Source of the DNA: G963676095 sp963676095
GTDB lineage: Bacteria; Bacteroidota; Bacteroidia; Bacteroidales; Prolixibacteraceae
Direction of reading: 5' to 3'
DNA length: 64,000 bases
NCBI GenBank assembly: GCA_963676095.1
Contig: OY781040.1
Span: forward strand, 7,564,001 to 7,628,000
Below are positions 53,085 through 61,100 of the stretch, one piece after another (positions within the stretch are counted from its first letter, which is position 1; the number at the start of each line of letters is the position of its first letter). A program made the position numbers and the translations under genes. Under the pieces are notes generated by a model, which worked only from the letters and a program-made list of their open reading frames with translations, had not been told where the DNA came from and searched no databases.

Positions 53085-53127
53085 TTAATCGAAAGTGCGT
53101 AGTAAAATCAACTAAAATCAATTTAAT

Positions 53128-53928
53128 ATGGCAGAAAGAAAGTCATTATCAAAGAAAATCAGGTTTGAAGTATTTAAAAGGGATTCTTTTACCTGTCAGT
53201 ATTGCGGATCTAAAGCTCCAGACGTAATACTTGAAGTAGATCACATCAAACCAGTCAGCAAGGGTGGTGATAACAGCATTTTAAACCTTATCACTTCGTG
53301 CCAGACATGTAACCGAGGCAAAAGTGATCGGAAAATTGACGATAATTCTATTGTTGAAAGACAGCGCCGGCAAATAGAAGAACTTAATATTCGCAGGCAA
53401 CAACTTGAAATGATGCTTGAATGGCGTGAGGAATTAACAACAATGAAAGAAAAATCATATAGAACAGCTATTAATTACTTCAACAATAAATGGAATGAAT
53501 TCCAATTGAATGAAGTTGGAAATGGCAAAATAAAAGCGCATGTCGATAAATTTGGATTAATGCAGGTTCTGGATGCCATTGATATAGCTTGCAATCAGTA
53601 TAAAACGAATAATGAAGATAGATCCTTTGAGGTTGTTTTAGATAAGATAGGCGGCATTTTAACCATCAAAAACAAGCCGGCAGTATTTCAGAAGATAGTC
53701 CACATCAAGGGAATTTGCAATAAAATGTTTCGAGGATTTGATCCTGCTATTGCCTCGATTATCCTGAATAATTATGTAAAAGCACTTAAGAGTAAAGGAT
53801 ATAATGACGACGAAATATTGAAAGACCTTGATGAAGAAGTAATGCCTTATACTAAAGCAGCGCGCAATTATAATCAATGGCAGGATATGATGAACAAATG
53901 GATCAATGACATTAAAAATTGGGAATAA
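53128..53928 (+). CDS. HNH endonuclease with C-terminal helical domain
   Basis: The 266-residue protein begins with a complete HNH motif: CQYCGSKAPD, LEVDHIKPVSKGGDNSILNL and CQTCNRGK. The remaining about 200 residues are helical and may bind DNA. The gene is clearly more AT-rich than the surrounding phage genes, and its stop overlaps the next start (TAATG). It may be a homing-type insertion or a replication-linked nuclease. Confidence 0.85.
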   Translation: MAERKSLSKKIRFEVFKRDSFTCQYCGSKAPDVILEVDHIKPVSKGGDNSILNLITSCQTCNRGKSDRKIDDNSIVERQRRQIEELNIRRQQLEMMLEWREELTTMKEKSYRTAINYFNNKWNEFQLNEVGNGKIKAHVDKFGLMQVLDAIDIACNQYKTNNEDRSFEVVLDKIGGILTIKNKPAVFQKIVHIKGICNKMFRGFDPAIASIILNNYVKALKSKGYNDDEILKDLDEEVMPYTKAARNYNQWQDMMNKWINDIKNWE

Positions 53929-54731
53929 TGACAAGAATACGGACTATAAAGCCTGAATTCTGGGAAGATGAAAAGATTGCCTCCTTACCTATGGGATGCA
54001 GGTTATTTTTTATCGGAACATGGAATATCGCAGATGATCTTGGGGTATTCAGATCGAATCAAGCCATCCTGAAGTCAAAAATATTTCCTTATGATGAAGA
54101 TTTAAGAATAAGCGAAATCGCAAAATGGTTAGATGCCTTGGTAAAGGCCCGGATGATAATCCCTATTATCCATAATGGAGAAAGTTATTATGTAATCCGC
54201 ACCTTTCGTAGCCATCAAAAAATAGACAAACGCTATGGAAAGCCCTTGATAGAAGAAACCATTTTAAATCAACTTATTGAATCACACAACGGGGATGCAA
54301 CGTGTGCACAGTGTGTAAACAATGGGGACACGCCACTGGAAAGTAATAGGAATGGAATAGAATTAGGAATGGAAAGTAATATTCCCCCTTTATCCCCCTT
54401 TGGGGAAAACAATCCGGCAAACAAGAACAAAAACAAGCAACCGGAAACATTACAGTTCCCCTTTAGTTCCGCTGAGTTTATGAAATCCTGGAACGAGCTG
54501 GCAGCTATGCCCAAGTGGAAGAAAAAACCGCCATCCTCGTTGCAGAAATCCCTTAACAAACTGGCAAAATACAATGAAAAATTTGCCGTCATGCTGATTG
54601 AGAATGCTATCGCAGGAAACTACCAGGGTGTAGTATTTGACGATACGGATAAAAAATTCTTGGAATGGAGACAAAATGCAAACAATAACGGAAATACTGC
54701 AAGGAAGAAAGACTATTCCCTCGTGCGGTGA
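53928..54731 (+). CDS. Phage replication protein, winged-helix N-terminus
   Basis: I start at the ATG 53928 (MTRIRTIKPEFWEDEKIASL). The N-terminal pattern (PEFWEDEKIASLPMGCRLFF, WNIADDLGVFRSN) is typical of phage replication-initiation proteins with a winged helix. A polar linker (about 150-185) leads to a C-terminal DnaD-like helical domain (SAEFMKSWNELAAMPKWKKK). Base composition changes from AT-rich to GC-richer at the linker, so the gene looks mosaic. It overlaps the loader gene by 56 bp. Confidence 0.7.
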   Translation: MTRIRTIKPEFWEDEKIASLPMGCRLFFIGTWNIADDLGVFRSNQAILKSKIFPYDEDLRISEIAKWLDALVKARMIIPIIHNGESYYVIRTFRSHQKIDKRYGKPLIEETILNQLIESHNGDATCAQCVNNGDTPLESNRNGIELGMESNIPPLSPFGENNPANKNKNKQPETLQFPFSSAEFMKSWNELAAMPKWKKKPPSSLQKSLNKLAKYNEKFAVMLIENAIAGNYQGVVFDDTDKKFLEWRQNANNNGNTARKKDYSLVR

Positions 54732-55341
54732 CCTGCCCCCTGGTGCAGAAAAGGGTTTAAAAAACCTGTTCATGCAGACCGCCAACGAGTTCATACAACG
54801 GACAGACCCGGGCAAACAGTTCCAGATAGATGACCGGAACCGGGAGGTTATTTCCGGGCTCTGGGATTACTTCTTCGGGCTGCCGGGAAAGTATGACACC
54901 AGCAAGGGGCTTTGGCTGACCGGCCCGCCGGGAACAGGCAAAAGCGCGTTGCTTTACATCTTTTCGGCATTCATGCAAAAGTTACGGAAAGGGTTCCGGG
55001 TTTACACGGCCAATTCGATAGCCATGCAGTTTGAGCAGACCGGGGAACTGGACCGTTACACGGCAAATGTTACCGGGTATTCCGGGGAACCGGTAATCCT
55101 GGCCATTGATGAAGTGGGACAGGAACCAAGGCCCTCCGTTCATTTTGGGACCAGGAGAAATGTTATCCAGTACCTCCTTCACACCCGTTACTGTTACTGG
55201 CAGCAAACAGGGTTGAAGACTTATTTCACGACCAACCTGGACATGAACGATGTTGAAGATTATTACGGGGATGCTATCCGTGACAGGGTGCCCCACATGT
55301 GCAACATGATCCCCATGGAAGGCGAAAGCAGGAGAAAATGA
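54676..55341 (+). CDS. DnaC-like replicative helicase loader ATPase
   Basis: From the ATG at 54676 (MQTITEILQG) the 221-residue AAA+ protein has Walker A TGPPGTGKSA at 82-91, Walker B VILAIDEVG, sensor 1 TYFTTNLD and the arginine-finger-like IRDRVPHMCN. It should load the host or phage helicase. Its start lies inside the replication protein gene, a common coupled arrangement. Confidence 0.85.
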   Translation: MQTITEILQGRKTIPSCGDLPPGAEKGLKNLFMQTANEFIQRTDPGKQFQIDDRNREVISGLWDYFFGLPGKYDTSKGLWLTGPPGTGKSALLYIFSAFMQKLRKGFRVYTANSIAMQFEQTGELDRYTANVTGYSGEPVILAIDEVGQEPRPSVHFGTRRNVIQYLLHTRYCYWQQTGLKTYFTTNLDMNDVEDYYGDAIRDRVPHMCNMIPMEGESRRK

Positions 55342-55344
55342 AAG

Positions 55345-55415
55345 TTTCCTAAAAACAGGAAACAAATCCCTCCTTTTTAGTCCATAAACCAGTGTTTTTT
55401 CCTAAAAATAGGAAA
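55345..55415. promoter_or_regulatory. Two near-identical palindromes, candidate operators or origin elements
   Basis: TTTCCT-AAAAAC-AGGAAA (55345-55362) and TTTCCT-AAAAAT-AGGAAA (55398-55415) lie 35 bp apart in the gap after the helicase loader. Identical arms and a conserved spacer suggest protein binding. Confidence 0.5.
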
Positions 55416-55445
55416 GTTAAACATTAAAAAATTCAGTAAATAATT

Positions 55446-55823
55446 ATGAGCTTAGGATATCCACAACAAATATTATTCAATCAGTTTAAAGACTGTATCA
55501 AAAGAACGAAAAAGAAAGCCTATGGTCTTGATGGTGCAGAGGATTTGATCTACTTCATGCTTGATACTTGTAGTATTACAACTCAATCAGGGAACAGGTC
55601 TTTTCATCAGACTTCAAACATGATAAATCTTATAAATGAACGTCTTTGTCCCGGAATCTGGTGTACCAGAAGGCATTGTGACAATTATAGCAGTCATCAT
55701 GCCTATAACTGCATAAAAACACGCCCCAAAGTGTGCAAAATTTATGCTGATTATATCAGGAAGAAAGAAATAAGAGACTCCAAAAATTTAGAAAAACAGG
55801 AAAGTCAAACAGTAAAATTGTAA
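55446..55823 (+). CDS. 125-residue Cys/His-rich phage protein
   Basis: The middle contains CPGIWCTRRHCDNYSSHHAY followed by NCIKTRPKVC, a likely zinc-binding cluster. The N-terminus is basic. I do not recognise a family; nucleic acid binding is possible. Confidence 0.5.
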   Translation: MSLGYPQQILFNQFKDCIKRTKKKAYGLDGAEDLIYFMLDTCSITTQSGNRSFHQTSNMINLINERLCPGIWCTRRHCDNYSSHHAYNCIKTRPKVCKIYADYIRKKEIRDSKNLEKQESQTVKL

Positions 55824-55827
55824 GAAA

Positions 55828-56070
55828 ATGAACCCGGTAAAAATCCGGTGGCTTGACAGTTACGGCGTATCATCCGGCTGGCAGGATCTTGAAGGATACC
55901 AGGCAAACAAACTGGAAATAGAAAGCTACGGGGTTATTATCTATGAAGACGATACAGTAATTGCCCTGGCCCATAACTACGCTGAAGAAACCAATCAAAC
56001 ACCCAAACAGGCCAATGGCATCATGGTAATACCAAAGGCCTGCATCCTAAATATTACTTATTTAAATTAA
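55828..56070 (+). CDS. 80-residue phage protein, unknown
   Basis: The product (KIRWLDSYGVSSGWQDLEGY ... GIMVIPKACILNITYL) is beta-rich with the look of small phage proteins of unknown function that carry a 'W-D-S' start and 'P-K' end. It starts 4 bp after the previous stop. Confidence 0.55.
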   Translation: MNPVKIRWLDSYGVSSGWQDLEGYQANKLEIESYGVIIYEDDTVIALAHNYAEETNQTPKQANGIMVIPKACILNITYLN

Positions 56071-56076
56071 TAAATC

Positions 56077-56239
56077 ATGGATCAATTTTTTTTTTGAATT
56101 TAATCTAACCGTAGAAGAAATGGATGTCGAAGATTTCATCGAGATGTTACTTGATTATGGATTCGAATCACAAGCTGAAGCAGTAAAAAAACAGTTTGAG
56201 GAACAACTTAAAAAACCAATAAATCATGAAGATATCTGA
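56077..56239 (+). pseudogene. Small gene with frameshifting T10 tract
   Basis: After ATGGATCAA comes a run of ten T (56086-56095) that leads straight to TGA. With nine T the frame continues as FEFNLTVEEMDVEDFIEMLL ... to a TGA at 56237. Either the gene is broken, or polymerase or ribosome slippage restores it, or translation starts at the internal ATG near 56119. The start context AATAAATCATG is intact. Confidence 0.5.
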
Positions 56240-56489
56240 ATATTACAAAAACAAATTCCCGCTTGAACAACTTTTTCCAGATCCTAATGAAACAGAGGTT
56301 CAGGATATAATCAATAATTGTGATTATACGATCGAAGCCAACCGGATCGCCAGGACAGATTTTCCGGATGATCCAGCCTGCCAAATAAACACGGCTGATG
56401 CAGCAGTCTTTTATATAATGGGATATGAAGCAGCTAAAGAAAGGATTGAATCGGTACTTGAACCAATAAATTTAAAACCGGAATTATGA
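56226..56489 (+). CDS. 87-residue phage protein, unknown
   Basis: The product (MKISEYYKNKFPLEQLFPDP ... AAVFYIMGYEAAKERIESVL) is acidic and helical. It has the AATAAATCATG start context and overlaps the next small gene by 4 bp. Family not recognised. Confidence 0.55.
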   Translation: MKISEYYKNKFPLEQLFPDPNETEVQDIINNCDYTIEANRIARTDFPDDPACQINTADAAVFYIMGYEAAKERIESVLEPINLKPEL

Positions 56490-56638
56490 CGCCCAAAGAT
56501 TTAATTATGACAATCAAATTAAGGTTTGATAAAGCCCTTGAAACAAAAACAGGATGGGGCAAAAACGAAGTAAAAACACTTCTCGACCAGATAATTATCG
56601 AGGTATTATCTGAAAACATCAAGGACAGCGAATTTTAA
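56486..56638 (+). CDS. 50-residue phage protein, unknown
   Basis: The start overlaps the previous stop (TTATGA). The product (MTPKDLIMTIKLRFDKALET, KTLLDQIIIEVLSENI) is a short helical protein. Coupling supports translation. Confidence 0.45.
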   Translation: MTPKDLIMTIKLRFDKALETKTGWGKNEVKTLLDQIIIEVLSENIKDSEF

Positions 56639-56649
56639 GTTAGTTAATT

Positions 56650-57075
56650 ATGAAACGTCTATTCTTTTTACTTGCCCTGTTGCCCTTTCTGGCGACGGGG
56701 CAGAATATTACTGTCAAGGATTTATCCGGGTACCTTTCTTCCACTAAAAAAGACACGATCGGGTACCAGTTTATCCTGGAAGAGACAAAAACCGACTCCG
56801 TTCACACCAAGGCAACTGCGGTTATTGATATCTATAACCCGAAATTCCGGGAAGGCTTAAAGGATAAACCGGGCCTGGTCTATTCCCCGGACGGGTATGT
56901 TTTCAAAGAAGCTGAGCTGTGGTCTTACCTGAAATTCAGGTTCCAGACTTACCGGTCAAAAGGGACTTTAAAACCATTACAGGGATATATCCGGGCTGTC
57001 CCTGTAACGGTAGACCTGAAACCGTCCGGAACACTGGAAGACTTTTTAAGTTATATGAAATCAAAAGAAAAATAA
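56650..57075 (+). CDS. Secreted 141-residue phage protein
   Basis: The product starts with a clear Sec signal peptide (MKRLFFLLALLPFLATGQ). The mature part is a small mixed fold (KDTIGYQFILEETKTDSVHT, GTLKPLQGYIRAVPVTVDLK). Export of a phage-encoded protein during lysogeny or infection could change the envelope, for example superinfection exclusion. No family recognised. Confidence 0.55.
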   Translation: MKRLFFLLALLPFLATGQNITVKDLSGYLSSTKKDTIGYQFILEETKTDSVHTKATAVIDIYNPKFREGLKDKPGLVYSPDGYVFKEAELWSYLKFRFQTYRSKGTLKPLQGYIRAVPVTVDLKPSGTLEDFLSYMKSKEK

Positions 57076-57084
57076 TAACGCAAA

Positions 57085-57456
57085 ATGGACAGGAAAAAAA
57101 GTATAGAAAGAAATATGTGTGGAGATCCAAGAGTATTCAACGCAATACAAGAGGCAAAACGAAATGATACATCGTTTACCGATAAAGGATTTTTAGGTAT
57201 TACTCCAAAATATTCTCAATCACAAGTTAGAGAATATTGGTTTGAAGCTATGGCTTTAGGAATGAGGAAAGGTCTTGAAATGGCAAGTTTAGAAGGACAG
57301 CGAATAGAATTAACAACTCACTTAAGGAATCCAAGACATAAAGAATTTTTAGAACAGTTTTATAAACTTGCCGAAGAATATAACTGTGCGATACAATATC
57401 ATCCACTTTATGGAATGTGCGTTATTGATTTGAATAAAAAACCAAGATCCGATTAA
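57085..57456 (+). CDS. 123-residue phage protein, unknown
   Basis: The product (GITPKYSQSQVREYWFEAMA, LGMRKGLEMASLEGQRIELT, YNCAIQYHPLYGMCVI) ends the rightward operon. The gene is AT-rich compared with neighbours. Unknown function. Confidence 0.55.
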   Translation: MDRKKSIERNMCGDPRVFNAIQEAKRNDTSFTDKGFLGITPKYSQSQVREYWFEAMALGMRKGLEMASLEGQRIELTTHLRNPRHKEFLEQFYKLAEEYNCAIQYHPLYGMCVIDLNKKPRSD

Positions 57457-57497
57457 CCTTGCTTTTTGGTGATCTCATATAATATCCTTACAACGAA

Positions 57498-57529
57498 AAA
57501 AAGGCCCCCGATAGTAAGAGGGACCCTTT
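57498..57529. terminator. Terminator between convergent operons
   Basis: AAAGGCCCCC and GGGACCCTTT pair with two mismatches around GATAGTAAGA. It lies between the early rightward genes and the late leftward genes and could work in both directions. Confidence 0.5.
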
Positions 57530-57644
57530 CGCGTACGTGTTATGAGCTGGGAAGATTTCTTAAAATAAGAATTAAACAATCAACTAACAGTTACTAAGTT
57601 ACAATATTTATTTTGAAACTATGTACTGTTTTATTTATTTTTTT

Positions 57645-58178
57645 TCAGCTCATCAGCGGTTTTCTCAGCTGGAAGGTCAGGTTCTTCACCTGCCTTAAGT
57701 AATCCTTGTACATGTTAAAATTAAGGGTTGCGTCATCCCCCATGCTTAAAGCGACATACCACTCCTTCAGGATAAAGTACCGGATACAGTTCAGGATCTT
57801 CTTGTCGATATTGGGCAGGACATTTTCATTGAAAGCGTCGTTGTCCGCGATCAGCCCCCCGCTGGACGTTACCGTTGTCGTGCCGTCCTTCAGGGTAACC
57901 TCCGTATTAAAGAAAATCGGGTCGTCCACTCCGTCCGTGATCTTGAACATCTCCCCGAAAATATCATAAACGGCCTGTTCCAGCATTTCCAGCACCATGT
58001 CCTTTTCATCCTGGGAAATGGCCACATCGTCCAGCTGGCTTTCCCCGGCATCATTTTTTACGCTCTTTGCCCGGTAAGCGCTCCTTAACCTGACCGAGTT
58101 GATTATTTTATCCGTGGTGTAATAGAACCGTATCTTGGCCACGGTATCGTCCGTTGCATCAATTCTTTCGTATGACAT
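57645..58178 (-). CDS. Late phage protein, possible virion or tail accessory
   Basis: The 177-residue protein (RFYYTTDKIINSVRLRSAYR, EKDMVLEMLEQAVYDIFGEM) pairs with the next gene, from which it is separated by 3 bp. The type occurs near the end of late operons in Bacteroidota phages, but I cannot name it. Confidence 0.5.
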   Translation of the reverse strand: MSYERIDATDDTVAKIRFYYTTDKIINSVRLRSAYRAKSVKNDAGESQLDDVAISQDEKDMVLEMLEQAVYDIFGEMFKITDGVDDPIFFNTEVTLKDGTTTVTSSGGLIADNDAFNENVLPNIDKKILNCIRYFILKEWYVALSMGDDATLNFNMYKDYLRQVKNLTFQLRKPLMS

Positions 58179-58181
58179 AAT

Positions 58182-58682
58182 TCAAAAAAGTTTATACGTT
58201 CGTTTAATGGTTGTTGTCCTTCGGGACAAATAAGACCTTATTTTGTCCAGTTCCGAGCGATAATGTTGTTCATACTGTTCTGAACTGAACCCGGTAAGGT
58301 CTGCAAAACGGGACAGGACATAGTTTTCCAGGCCGCCCCTTACGGCCCTTTTGAGCGGGCCTAACAGCCTTTGATCAAAAGACAAAGGCATGTTCAACCG
58401 GTAAACAATACACCCGTCCGTATCCTCATAAGCCGTATCATATTCGTACCCTTCCAAAGCGTTCCCGTCACCATCTTTCAGCCCGTGGAAATACCCGGAC
58501 ATCATCCCGGCTATCCCGGCAGCCCCGTCTTCGAGCAGCTTTTTTGCCACCGGGCCGTCCACAATATTTATTGACGGGATAATTGTCTGTTCCCCGTGGT
58601 CAATCTCCGTTTTGCTCCGGTAGTCCGACATCACCCGGGCATTGTCAATAATCTTTTGTATTTCAAAATAAAGTACCTGCAT
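58182..58682 (-). CDS. Late phage protein, unknown
   Basis: The 166-residue protein (LYFEIQKIIDNARVMSDYRS, GMMSGYFHGLKDGDGNALEG, GLENYVLSRFADLTGFSSEQ) is the partner of the previous gene. It starts 3 bp after the lysozyme-like gene ends. No family recognised. Confidence 0.5.
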   Translation of the reverse strand: MQVLYFEIQKIIDNARVMSDYRSKTEIDHGEQTIIPSINIVDGPVAKKLLEDGAAGIAGMMSGYFHGLKDGDGNALEGYEYDTAYEDTDGCIVYRLNMPLSFDQRLLGPLKRAVRGGLENYVLSRFADLTGFSSEQYEQHYRSELDKIRSYLSRRTTTIKRTYKLF

Positions 58683-58685
58683 GGT

Positions 58686-59135
58686 TTATCCCTCCTTCAG
58701 CACATATTTCCGGTAATTGGCTTTAAATTCTTCTTCGGTGGCTTTCCCTCCCGGGGTGTTGTAATACTGCTTGTAGTAGCGTGCCCAGCCGTCCAGGTCT
58801 TTCGGTACAGGTCCGTCCACCCTTAAGTAATGGACCCGGCAGATGCAGGTGGCCAGGATATCGTTTGTTTCCAGGTCAGCGGCATTAAGCTGCTGTACTT
58901 TTGAAACTTCAATAATTTTTACAAGTAATTCTTTCTTATAGTTGAGAAAGTTATCCACGATATCATTAAACGTTGCCGGCTCACACTGGAAGATCCCCAG
59001 GGCAGGGCCGCCGCCAAGCTGTTTCCTGTACTTTCCGTATGCGCTTTCCTGCGCGCAGGTGCCCAGCAGCAGCTCTGCTGCTTCAGGGCTGTACAGTCCC
59101 ATTTCCCGGATTGTTTTTTCGACCAGTTCCCTCAT
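58686..59135 (-). CDS. Phage lysozyme/transglycosylase-like endolysin
   Basis: The 149-residue protein has the lysozyme-fold pattern LLLGTCAQESAYGKY (catalytic Glu30) and GGGPALGIFQCEPATFNDI, as in transglycosylases (ES...G..Q). There is no signal peptide, so it would need the nearby holin. It lies in a lysis cassette with two membrane proteins. Confidence 0.8.
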   Translation of the reverse strand: MRELVEKTIREMGLYSPEAAELLLGTCAQESAYGKYRKQLGGGPALGIFQCEPATFNDIVDNFLNYKKELLVKIIEVSKVQQLNAADLETNDILATCICRVHYLRVDGPVPKDLDGWARYYKQYYNTPGGKATEEEFKANYRKYVLKEG

Positions 59136-59147
59136 GGCTTTTTTTGT

Positions 59148-59420
59148 TTATGGTTTGAGAAGGCCCATCAGGGCGTCCATCTTTTTGAACATGATCTGGT
59201 GGTCTTCCCGGTTTTCCCGGTGGAACTGTTCGAAGCGTTTTTCATCTTCCTGTTTATGGAGCCTCAGCTCCCTTTCGTGTTCATCCTGTTTTTTCATGAT
59301 CTCCGCGATCCGGGCCTGGATCTTTGCAATGTCCGTTTTGGACTGGATCCACACCCTGACAATACCAAACAGGAGGCCCAGGGCCGTCAGGACAATCACG
59401 ATAATCTCATATGCTGTCAT
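59148..59420 (-). CDS. Membrane-anchored coiled-coil protein, lysis accessory
   Basis: The 90-residue protein has one N-terminal transmembrane helix (IIVIVLTALGLLFGIVRVWI) and a long charged coiled coil (IAEIMKKQDEHERELRLHKQ). This resembles XhlA-type or spanin-like lysis accessory proteins and fits the place between lysozyme and holin. Confidence 0.65.
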   Translation of the reverse strand: MTAYEIIVIVLTALGLLFGIVRVWIQSKTDIAKIQARIAEIMKKQDEHERELRLHKQEDEKRFEQFHRENREDHQIMFKKMDALMGLLKP

Positions 59421-59450
59421 TTTAAATTCAGTTTAAAATCCCTGTCCTGT

Positions 59451-59729
59451 TTATTTTACTTTTGTCCCTGTTGTTTGTTTGTCCCCGGCCAGGTAGCCGA
59501 AGGCGGCAATTAACGCCGCGAAGGCCAAATCTTTCCAGTCAATATTCCCGGATTCCACAATCGGCTGGACAGCCACAACGGCAGCCAGTACAGCCCCCGC
59601 AATTGTCGTTTTCCAATCTTTCATTTCACTGTCTTTTAAATAGGTTTTTAATTTTTTTGCCATCCTGGCAAGGGCTATCCTGATGGCCATCCTTTTTAAC
59701 GGCCCTGTCTTTTCTTTCCTGTTATCCAT
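59451..59729 (-). CDS. Holin
   Basis: The 92-residue protein has a basic N-terminus and a two-helix hydrophobic hairpin (TTIAGAVLAAVVAVQPIVES, then DWKDLAFAALIAAFGYLAGD). This is the pattern of small phage holins near lysozyme genes. It would form the inner-membrane lesion that lets the endolysin out. Confidence 0.75.
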   Translation of the reverse strand: MDNRKEKTGPLKRMAIRIALARMAKKLKTYLKDSEMKDWKTTIAGAVLAAVVAVQPIVESGNIDWKDLAFAALIAAFGYLAGDKQTTGTKVK

Positions 59730-59830
59730 CGCCAGAAGTTTTTAACGTTTTCATTGACCTTCTGCCTGTATGTTTTTGAGAACATAAATTTCAATACAGG
59801 TACAAGGTTGATTTTTCCTTGTGCTTCCAT
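59696..59830 (-). CDS. 44-residue basic protein overlapping the holin start
   Basis: The ORF (MEAQGKINLVPVLKFMFSKT, then YRQKVNENVKNFWRWITGKK) fills the gap between the secreted protein and the holin and overlaps the holin start by 34 bp. Tight packing favours a real gene; its function is unknown. Confidence 0.45.
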   Translation of the reverse strand: MEAQGKINLVPVLKFMFSKTYRQKVNENVKNFWRWITGKKRQGR

Positions 59831-59833
59831 TGT

Positions 59834-60331
59834 TTAAAATTCAAAAGAGGTCCCCACGCACATGTAACAGGACCCGCCAAATTCATACATGGCACCCACA
59901 GAGACCAGGTTGTCCCAGATCCCGAACATCCCGGACACGGACCCCACAAAATTTACTTCATCGGTAATAGAGATACCGGCGTTGGTAAATACATTAAAAC
60001 TAACAAGGCTGGAACAATCCAGCGTGCTGCCGGAGGGTTTGTAATTAATGCCATAACCGATACCGGGCAATACGGTTGCTTCTGCCCCTGTCTTGTTAAA
60101 TTTCATGACATTAAATGACACAGCCGGGGCAAAATAGAAACTTGAATCAGTGACATAATAGGTCTGGTCCAGGGCATTGGACACCAGGCCGGTTATTGAC
60201 GTGGTATCTTTTGAAAGGTCCCGGTAAACGATTTTATATTTATCCCTGAAAGGATAAAACCGGTGATTTTGTGCGCTTACAGTAAAAGCAAGCCCTAACA
60301 GGACCGTAAATACAAAAATCAGTCTTTTCAT
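59834..60331 (-). CDS. Secreted, possibly outer-membrane-barrel phage protein
   Basis: The 165-residue protein has a Sec signal peptide (MKRLIFVFTVLLGLAFTVSA). The mature part alternates hydrophobic and polar residues with many aromatic strand ends (SFYFAPAVSFNVMKFN, GIGYGINYKPSGS, AMYEFGG...) and ends in Phe (TSFEF), as outer membrane beta-barrels do. It could modify the host envelope. This is unusual inside a late operon. Confidence 0.55.
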   Translation of the reverse strand: MKRLIFVFTVLLGLAFTVSAQNHRFYPFRDKYKIVYRDLSKDTTSITGLVSNALDQTYYVTDSSFYFAPAVSFNVMKFNKTGAEATVLPGIGYGINYKPSGSTLDCSSLVSFNVFTNAGISITDEVNFVGSVSGMFGIWDNLVSVGAMYEFGGSCYMCVGTSFEF

Positions 60332-60336
60332 GTCTT

Positions 60337-61089
60337 TTAAAAATTAAATGGTTGGTTGAATATTTTCGGGTTACCGTATAATTGCGGTTTCTGCGTAAAC
60401 CTTCTGGAAGGGAGTTTTTTGGATACATTCTTATGGACCTCCTTCAGGGAATCCTTTGCATGGAGGCATTGCATAAAATAATAGGTAAAGGCGCCATTGG
60501 CATGCCCGTTAAAGCTGGTATCCGCCGAAGCCTGGTCCTCCGCGCTGGCAGACAGCCAGACATAGTTCATTTCTGTTTCCCGGTGTACTGTCCGGCGTTT
60601 AATTTTAATTGGTACTTCGGTGTCAACGTCAGAAGTTTTGACGAACCTTACTTTCTGTCCCCCCTTTGTCTTTCCTTCGCCCCCGGAGAAGCAACTGTCG
60701 TCAATAACGGCCAGTCCTGCTTCGGCAGGGAACTTGTCAAGATAGGGCTGCATGAGGTAATCCCAGAATACTTCTCCCGAATCAAGGTACCACCCCTCGC
60801 AAATTCCGTCCGCTTCGCTGTTGTTCGGGTCCCTTCCGTTGGTCCCGTGCCCGGAATTGGCGATAACCGGGTGGACCCCGTCCAGTGCCCATCGCTGGAA
60901 TGCCTCAGAAAAGAGATCTTTAACCGACCGGAGTGTGACCTGGCTGCCTGTTAACGTTGTTGACCCTGTTTTTTTACCGGCCACTTCATTAAATTTTGCA
61001 ATCAGGTCCGTTTGATCGTTCAGACATCCGCAAAGCTCGTTTGCTGTCCCGGTGTAATTACTTGCTATTGAATAAATCCTTACTGTCAT
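60337..61089 (-). CDS. Caspase-like (C14) peptidase
   Basis: The 250-residue protein carries the caspase/metacaspase dyad: His81 in IANSGHGTNG and Cys133 in VIDDSCFSGG, with the N-terminal strand-helix (YSIASNYTGTANELCGCLND) and WLSASAEDQASA following. There is no signal peptide. The enzyme should cleave after Arg/Lys or Asp, depending on pocket residues not readable here. It lies between the tail fibre and the lysis genes. It may process a virion protein or be a lysis or abortive-infection effector. Confidence 0.8.
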   Translation of the reverse strand: MTVRIYSIASNYTGTANELCGCLNDQTDLIAKFNEVAGKKTGSTTLTGSQVTLRSVKDLFSEAFQRWALDGVHPVIANSGHGTNGRDPNNSEADGICEGWYLDSGEVFWDYLMQPYLDKFPAEAGLAVIDDSCFSGGEGKTKGGQKVRFVKTSDVDTEVPIKIKRRTVHRETEMNYVWLSASAEDQASADTSFNGHANGAFTYYFMQCLHAKDSLKEVHKNVSKKLPSRRFTQKPQLYGNPKIFNQPFNF

Positions 61090-61100
61090 TTTATTTTAAA

